From: Hyphomicrobiales bacterium
GTDB taxonomy: Bacteria; Pseudomonadota; Alphaproteobacteria; Rhizobiales; Rhizobiaceae
Length of the DNA stretch: 64,000 bases
Assembly (NCBI GenBank): GCA_900472925.1
Contig: UCJU01000002.1
Span: 1 to 64,000, forward strand
Reading direction: 5' to 3'
Under the pieces are notes generated by a model. It did not search any database. It worked only from the letters and a program-made list of their open reading frames with translations, and had not been told where the DNA came from. Both the position numbers and the translations under genes were made by a program. Every line of letters begins with the position of its first letter. Position 1 is the stretch's first letter. Below are positions 60,266-64,000 of this stretch, piece after piece.

Positions 60266-60574
60266 ATGGGCATGCAAGCACAATTTCACCGCCGTTACAG
60301 GCTGGCTGAAGAGCAGATACCGTTTCTTCTCGACGGAGTACCCTGCACGGGACGCAGAGGCGATACGGTGATGGTTGCGATCCTAACTGTTGCGGGCGAA
60401 CTCCGCAGCACCGAATTCACCGGAGAAAAGCGTGCCGGATTTTGCCTTATCGGTGCCTGTCAGGATTGTTATGTCCTCACAGCCGAGGGCAGCCGCGTTC
60501 GTGCCTGCACGACGTTGTTGCGACCGGGAATGGAGTTCATCACCTCCATATTAGAGGCCGGAGGGGTGCGATGA
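60266..60574 (+). CDS. [2Fe-2S] subunit of an HcnA-type dehydrogenase
   Basis: 102 residues. A plant-ferredoxin-like cluster motif is visible: Cys60, Cys65, Cys68 and Cys81 (FCLIGACQDC and RVRAC), in the Cx4CxxC-x12-C arrangement of HcnA/OoxC-like small subunits. These pass electrons from the FAD subunits. ATG 60266 or 60272 can start it. It overlaps the next gene by ATGA (60571-60574). The three genes together resemble hcnABC, octopine/nopaline oxidase and D-hydroxyproline dehydrogenase. Confidence 0.87.
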   Translation: MGMQAQFHRRYRLAEEQIPFLLDGVPCTGRRGDTVMVAILTVAGELRSTEFTGEKRAGFCLIGACQDCYVLTAEGSRVRACTTLLRPGMEFITSILEAGGVR

Positions 60575-61956
60575 GCGACGTTTCTCCGGTTATCGTTGGC
60601 GCAGGTCCTGCAGGTGTGCGTGCGGCCGCTATACTGGTCGAGGCAGGCCTTCGACCTGTGGTGCTGGATGAAGGCTTTCGCGCCGGTGGCCAGATTTATC
60701 GCCAGCCACCAGTGGACGATGGCCGGGGATACAGGGCACGATATGGCTCCGAGGCCAGTCGTGCCAGATCGGTGCATGAGACCTTCGACGGCCTTTCGGG
60801 CGCAATCGACTACCGTCCGGAAACCTTGGTCTGGAATGTTTCCCGGCAGGGCGGTAACCGACTGGACGTGCTGTCCGCTGGAGCTCATTATCAGCTCGCC
60901 TTCACCCATCTCCTGTTGACAACCGGCGCAACCGATCGCGTGCTACCATTTTCTGGATGGACAAAGCCCGGCGTGTACACGTTGGGAGCAGCGCAGACGG
61001 CACTCAAAGCGCAAGGCTGCACTGTCGGCCAGCGTGTGGTCTTTATGGGGTCTGGCCCACTTCTTTATCTCGTCGCGTGGCAATATTTGAAAGCAGGCGC
61101 GAAAGTCGTTGCCGTTCTCGATACAGCGCCATTATCGTCCAAACTGCACCTTGCGCATCTTGCGTTGCACGCTCCGCGCGTCGTCGCTTTGGGAGCATCT
61201 TACGGGCTACGGCTTCTCCTTGCTGGCGTCTCGATCCAATACGGCATTCGCCCGGAAAGAGTTGAGGGGGACGCCAGAGTTGAAGGATTGCACTACAGAC
61301 AGGGAAGCAAGCGCCGCTCAATCGCATGCGATGCGCTGGCCTACGGTTTTTCGCTGCGACCGGAAACCCAACTCGCTGATCTGGCTGGGTGCGGATTTCA
61401 ATTTGACGCACGCGACCGTGCATGGCTCCCTGTCGCCGACGTCAGTGGGCGCACGGATCAGCCGGGTATCTATGTAGCAGGCGATGGTGCAGGCATTGCC
61501 GGTGCCGACGCCGCCGAAATCCGCGGCCAGTTATCCGCAATGGCGTTGCTTGACGATATCGGACGGCCTGTCGACGCTGAGAACAAGCGCCGTCTGCTGC
61601 GTGCGCTGGAGCGTATTCAGACCCAAAGAAACCTTTTGGAGCGTGCGTTTCCTTTTCCGGCTGACTGGTTCGAGCATGTCGAGCCCGACGTCACTCTGTG
61701 TCGGTGTGAAGAAATTCGGCTGAGGGATGCGCAAGAGGCGATCACAAGCGGCAGAGCTTCCGAGGTCAACCGCCTGAAAGCATTGACGCGTGTGGGGATG
61801 GGCCGCTGTCAGGGCCGTATGTGCTCTCCGGCTGCGACAGAATTGCTATCGGCCATGCGAAAAAATAGTCCTGCGACCGTGGGCAGATTGCGCGCACAGG
61901 CGCCAGTCAAACCGATCCCACTGGGTTTCAAGATGGAGCGGGAGGACGCTCCATGA
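60571..61956 (+). CDS. FAD/[2Fe-2S] subunit of an opine-oxidase-like dehydrogenase (HcnB/OoxA type)
   Basis: 461 residues. The FAD-binding start is PVIVGAGPAGVRAAAILVEAG; a second Rossmann-like motif VVFMGSGPLLYLVAW follows around residue 165. The C-terminus carries a BFD-type [2Fe-2S] site: Cys377, Cys379, Cys413 and Cys418 (LCRCEE and RCQGRMC), with CxC-x33-Cx4C spacing. This matches HcnB/OoxA/SoxA-like subunits. It is coupled to the small subunit and overlaps the next gene by ATGA (61953-61956). The frame reading back to 60442 is a shadow in the ferredoxin gene. Confidence 0.9.
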   Translation: MSDVSPVIVGAGPAGVRAAAILVEAGLRPVVLDEGFRAGGQIYRQPPVDDGRGYRARYGSEASRARSVHETFDGLSGAIDYRPETLVWNVSRQGGNRLDVLSAGAHYQLAFTHLLLTTGATDRVLPFSGWTKPGVYTLGAAQTALKAQGCTVGQRVVFMGSGPLLYLVAWQYLKAGAKVVAVLDTAPLSSKLHLAHLALHAPRVVALGASYGLRLLLAGVSIQYGIRPERVEGDARVEGLHYRQGSKRRSIACDALAYGFSLRPETQLADLAGCGFQFDARDRAWLPVADVSGRTDQPGIYVAGDGAGIAGADAAEIRGQLSAMALLDDIGRPVDAENKRRLLRALERIQTQRNLLERAFPFPADWFEHVEPDVTLCRCEEIRLRDAQEAITSGRASEVNRLKALTRVGMGRCQGRMCSPAATELLSAMRKNSPATVGRLRAQAPVKPIPLGFKMEREDAP

Positions 61957-63104
61957 TAGCAAAGCTTCAATTCGATGCGGCCGTGATAGGTGGCGGTATT
62001 GTCGGCGGGGCAACGGCTCTTTTCCTGCGCAAGGCTGGACTTTCCGTCGTGCTGATCGACAAGGGATTTTGCGGCGCGCAAGCCAGCGGCGTGAATTATG
62101 GCGGTGTTCGAAGACAAGGACGCCCCCCTGAACAACTGCCCCTTGCGGAACGCTCCCACGCACTCTGGGGACAGCTTAGAGAACTCATAGGGATAGATGG
62201 TGAGTATATCCGTAGCGGGCATCTCAAGATTGCGCGCACGGCAGAGAATTTTGCAAAGCTGGAAGCTTATGCCGACAAAGTCCGTCCACTGGGTCTCGAT
62301 CTGGAACTGATGGGCGCAAACTCTGTCAAAGAGCGCCTGCCCTGGCTGACTGGCGATGTCAGCGGTGCTTCCCTGTGCCATGACGACGGACAGGCAAACC
62401 CTCGGCTGGTTGCGCCAGCCTTTGCACGAGCAGCGCGCGCAAACGGCGCAACCGTGTTGAAAAATACACCCGTGAACGCCGTGGAAGCCACAGGCAGCGG
62501 CTTTGCACTGATGGTAGGCGGTGGCACGGAAATAAGATCACGTCTGCTGTTCAATTGCGCCGGTGCCTGGGCAAACAAGTTCGCCGAAGCGCTGGGCGAG
62601 CCGATACCGTTAACCCGCATCTATCCTTCGATGGTCGTTACCGAGCCCCTGCCCTTTCGACTGCCATTCAGCCTAGGAGAAGAAGGTGGCGGGTTCTATG
62701 GACGGCAGGTTGCGCGGGGAAATTACATCATGGGTGGTGGCCGAGGCCAGGCTCTCGAAAATCCGGACTTCTCACGCCCATCCGTCATGGCCGCCTCTTC
62801 CGTAATGCAGCGCGCAATCGACCTTTTCCCGCATCTCCAGCACGCACAGGTCATCCGCTTCTGGTCCGGAACCGAAGGGGAGATGCCCGATGGCAATCCG
62901 GTCATCAGCGCCAGCACACGCATCGAGGGGCTGTTTCATGGCTTCGGATTTTGTGGCGCGGGTTTCCAGACCGGCCCTGCCGTTGGTGCAGTCCTGTGCG
63001 ACCTCGCCGTAAACGGAGCCACGACGACACCCATTTCAGCCTTTTCCATCGGCCGGTTTACGGCCAACCACCTCAACCACGAAGCAAAAAAGGGAACAGC
63101 ATGA
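61953..63104 (+). CDS. FAD-dependent amine/amino-acid oxidoreductase subunit (HcnC/OoxB type)
   Basis: 383 residues, DAO family. FAD motif AAVIGGGIVGGATALFLRKAG, the catalytic-loop-type GVNYGGVRRQGRPPEQLPL, and the C-terminal FGFCGAGFQTGPAVGAVLCDLA. With the two preceding subunits it makes a three-component dehydrogenase acting on an imino or amino acid, opine or related compound. Its stop overlaps the binding-protein start (ATGA, 63101-63104). Context: regulated importer for the substrate and IclR control. Exact substrate not assignable from sequence. Confidence 0.9.
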   Translation: MIAKLQFDAAVIGGGIVGGATALFLRKAGLSVVLIDKGFCGAQASGVNYGGVRRQGRPPEQLPLAERSHALWGQLRELIGIDGEYIRSGHLKIARTAENFAKLEAYADKVRPLGLDLELMGANSVKERLPWLTGDVSGASLCHDDGQANPRLVAPAFARAARANGATVLKNTPVNAVEATGSGFALMVGGGTEIRSRLLFNCAGAWANKFAEALGEPIPLTRIYPSMVVTEPLPFRLPFSLGEEGGGFYGRQVARGNYIMGGGRGQALENPDFSRPSVMAASSVMQRAIDLFPHLQHAQVIRFWSGTEGEMPDGNPVISASTRIEGLFHGFGFCGAGFQTGPAVGAVLCDLAVNGATTTPISAFSIGRFTANHLNHEAKKGTA

Positions 63105-64000
63105 CAATAAATAAAACAATCCTCGCAGCCATCGCGGCGCTGACAGCCAGCACGACGCTCGCATCCGCCGAGACGAAGACTCTTTACATCGGTATGAATG
63201 GCGGCAACTTCGAACGAGCCTATACCGAGCATGTCTTGCCCGATTTTGAAAAGGCAAACGACGTAAAAGTTGTCGTCGTGCCGGGCACATCTGCTGACAT
63301 TCTTGCAAAAGCAACAGCACAGAAAGACAAGCCGCAAATGCATGTCATGCTGCTGGATGATGGTGTGATGGTTCGCGCCATCGGCGCGGGTCTGTGCCAG
63401 AAAATTGCTGATGACCCGGTTCTCGCCAATGTCCAGCCTGCTGCCCGTCTCAAGGGCGACATGGCAATCGGCGTCGATATGGGCATGACCGGCCTTGCCT
63501 ACAACAAGAAACTTTTCGACGAAAAGGGCTGGGCAGCACCCACTTCATGGATGGATCTTGCCGACGAAAAATACGCAAACGCCGTCGTTTTCCAGTCCGC
63601 ATCGGCCTCGACCTTTGGTCTCCACGCATTCCTGATGTTCAACCGCATCCAAGGCGGCGATGAAAAGAATGTCGAACCCGGCTTCGAAAAGTTCCGCGAT
63701 ACGATCGGCAAGAACGTGCTGGAATTCATCCCATCGTCCGCCAAAATTTCCGAAATGGTACAGACCGGGGAAGCTGCGATCTTCCCGCTAACGCCAACAG
63801 GTGTTTCGAACCTCAAAGAAAAGGGCATTCCGGTTGAATATGCTCAGCCAAAAGAAGGCTCGGTCATTCTTGCCGTAACTGAATGTGTATTGGCGGGTAA
63901 CAGCGAGCCTGAACTCAGCCAGAAGCTTGCCCACTACCTGCTCTCACCCGAAGCACAAAGCAAAGCCCTGGATTTCGGCAACATCATTCCGTCCAACCAG
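63101..64000 (+). CDS. Periplasmic binding protein of the importer (partial)
   Basis: 300 codons visible; the end lies beyond the window. N-terminal signal peptide (INKTILAAIAALTASTTLASA), then KTLYIGMNGGNFERAYTEHVLPDFEKAN and LDDGVMVRAIGAGLCQKI, the family 8/PotD-like class of solute-binding proteins. AGRYAYNKK-like region reads GMTGLAYNKKLFDEKGW. It is the substrate-capture component of the importer encoded at 57526-60260. GGGA stands 5 bases before the ATG, which overlaps the previous stop. Confidence 0.88.
   Translation, partial: MTINKTILAAIAALTASTTLASAETKTLYIGMNGGNFERAYTEHVLPDFEKANDVKVVVVPGTSADILAKATAQKDKPQMHVMLLDDGVMVRAIGAGLCQKIADDPVLANVQPAARLKGDMAIGVDMGMTGLAYNKKLFDEKGWAAPTSWMDLADEKYANAVVFQSASASTFGLHAFLMFNRIQGGDEKNVEPGFEKFRDTIGKNVLEFIPSSAKISEMVQTGEAAIFPLTPTGVSNLKEKGIPVEYAQPKEGSVILAVTECVLAGNSEPELSQKLAHYLLSPEAQSKALDFGNIIPSNQ

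Noticed and set aside
1..64000. tRNA, rRNA, CRISPR array, integrase-att sites or replication-origin genes
   Set aside because: I looked for repeats and conserved stems and found none that would support such a call.

Overview
The window reads as alpha-proteobacterial DNA of the Rhizobiaceae, most likely an Agrobacterium/Rhizobium relative. The reasons are a K-antigen (rkp) capsule cluster with one giant rkpA gene, an agp-type alpha-galactoside locus ordered as I recall it from Sinorhizobium meliloti, and TGA-N9-TCA iron-responsive (RirA-type) boxes at a siderophore locus. All assignments come from reading the sequence and from family knowledge; no database search was run.

Layout. (1) 1-2.5 kb: an alpha/beta-hydrolase-like gene, then an IS3-family, IS2-group element (1112-2430) inserted beside a decayed fragment of a second IS3-type transposase. 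(2) 2.5-28.7 kb: capsular polysaccharide region. An export operon on the minus strand holds a KpsM permease, a KpsT ATPase and two KpsE-like chain/export proteins. It is followed by an unknown protein, a methyltransferase and two glycosyltransferases, then rkpJ, rkpI, rkpH, rkpG and the 2487-residue synthase RkpA. Divergent from rkpA are a Wza/KpsD-type outer-membrane lipoprotein and two more glycosyltransferases. RkpA builds an acyl chain, RkpG looks like a PLP alpha-oxoamine synthase and RkpH closely resembles 3-ketosphinganine reductases, so this module may make a sphingoid-like lipid used for capsule anchoring. (3) 28.7-38.8 kb: AraC regulator and the operon agaL1-agpABCD-agaL2 for melibiose/raffinose-type sugars, with RNA hairpins on both sides of the binding-protein gene. 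(4) 38.9-46.5 kb: an RpiR regulator with a small partner gene, then a ferric-siderophore ABC importer divergent from a TonB-dependent receptor, with a matching iron box at each promoter. (5) 46.5-51 kb: small unrelated units (Gly-rich secreted protein, SDR with HxlR regulator, single-domain response regulator, DUF1963 protein). (6) 51.2-64 kb: nitrogen-compound catabolism. It holds two cytosine-deaminase-like amidohydrolases, a gamma-glutamyltransferase-like enzyme and GntR and IclR regulators, each with visible operator-like repeats. A PotABCD-like importer is fused in operon with a three-subunit HcnABC/opine-oxidase-type dehydrogenase. The last gene runs off the window.

Most operons are tightly packed, with ATGA or GTGA overlaps that fix many start codons. 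I saw no tRNA, rRNA, CRISPR or replication-origin genes. The most interesting points are the possible sphingoid-lipid module of the capsule cluster, the tandem KpsE paralogues, the inverted RirA boxes, the operator arrays of the GntR and IclR genes, and two fossil gene fragments.
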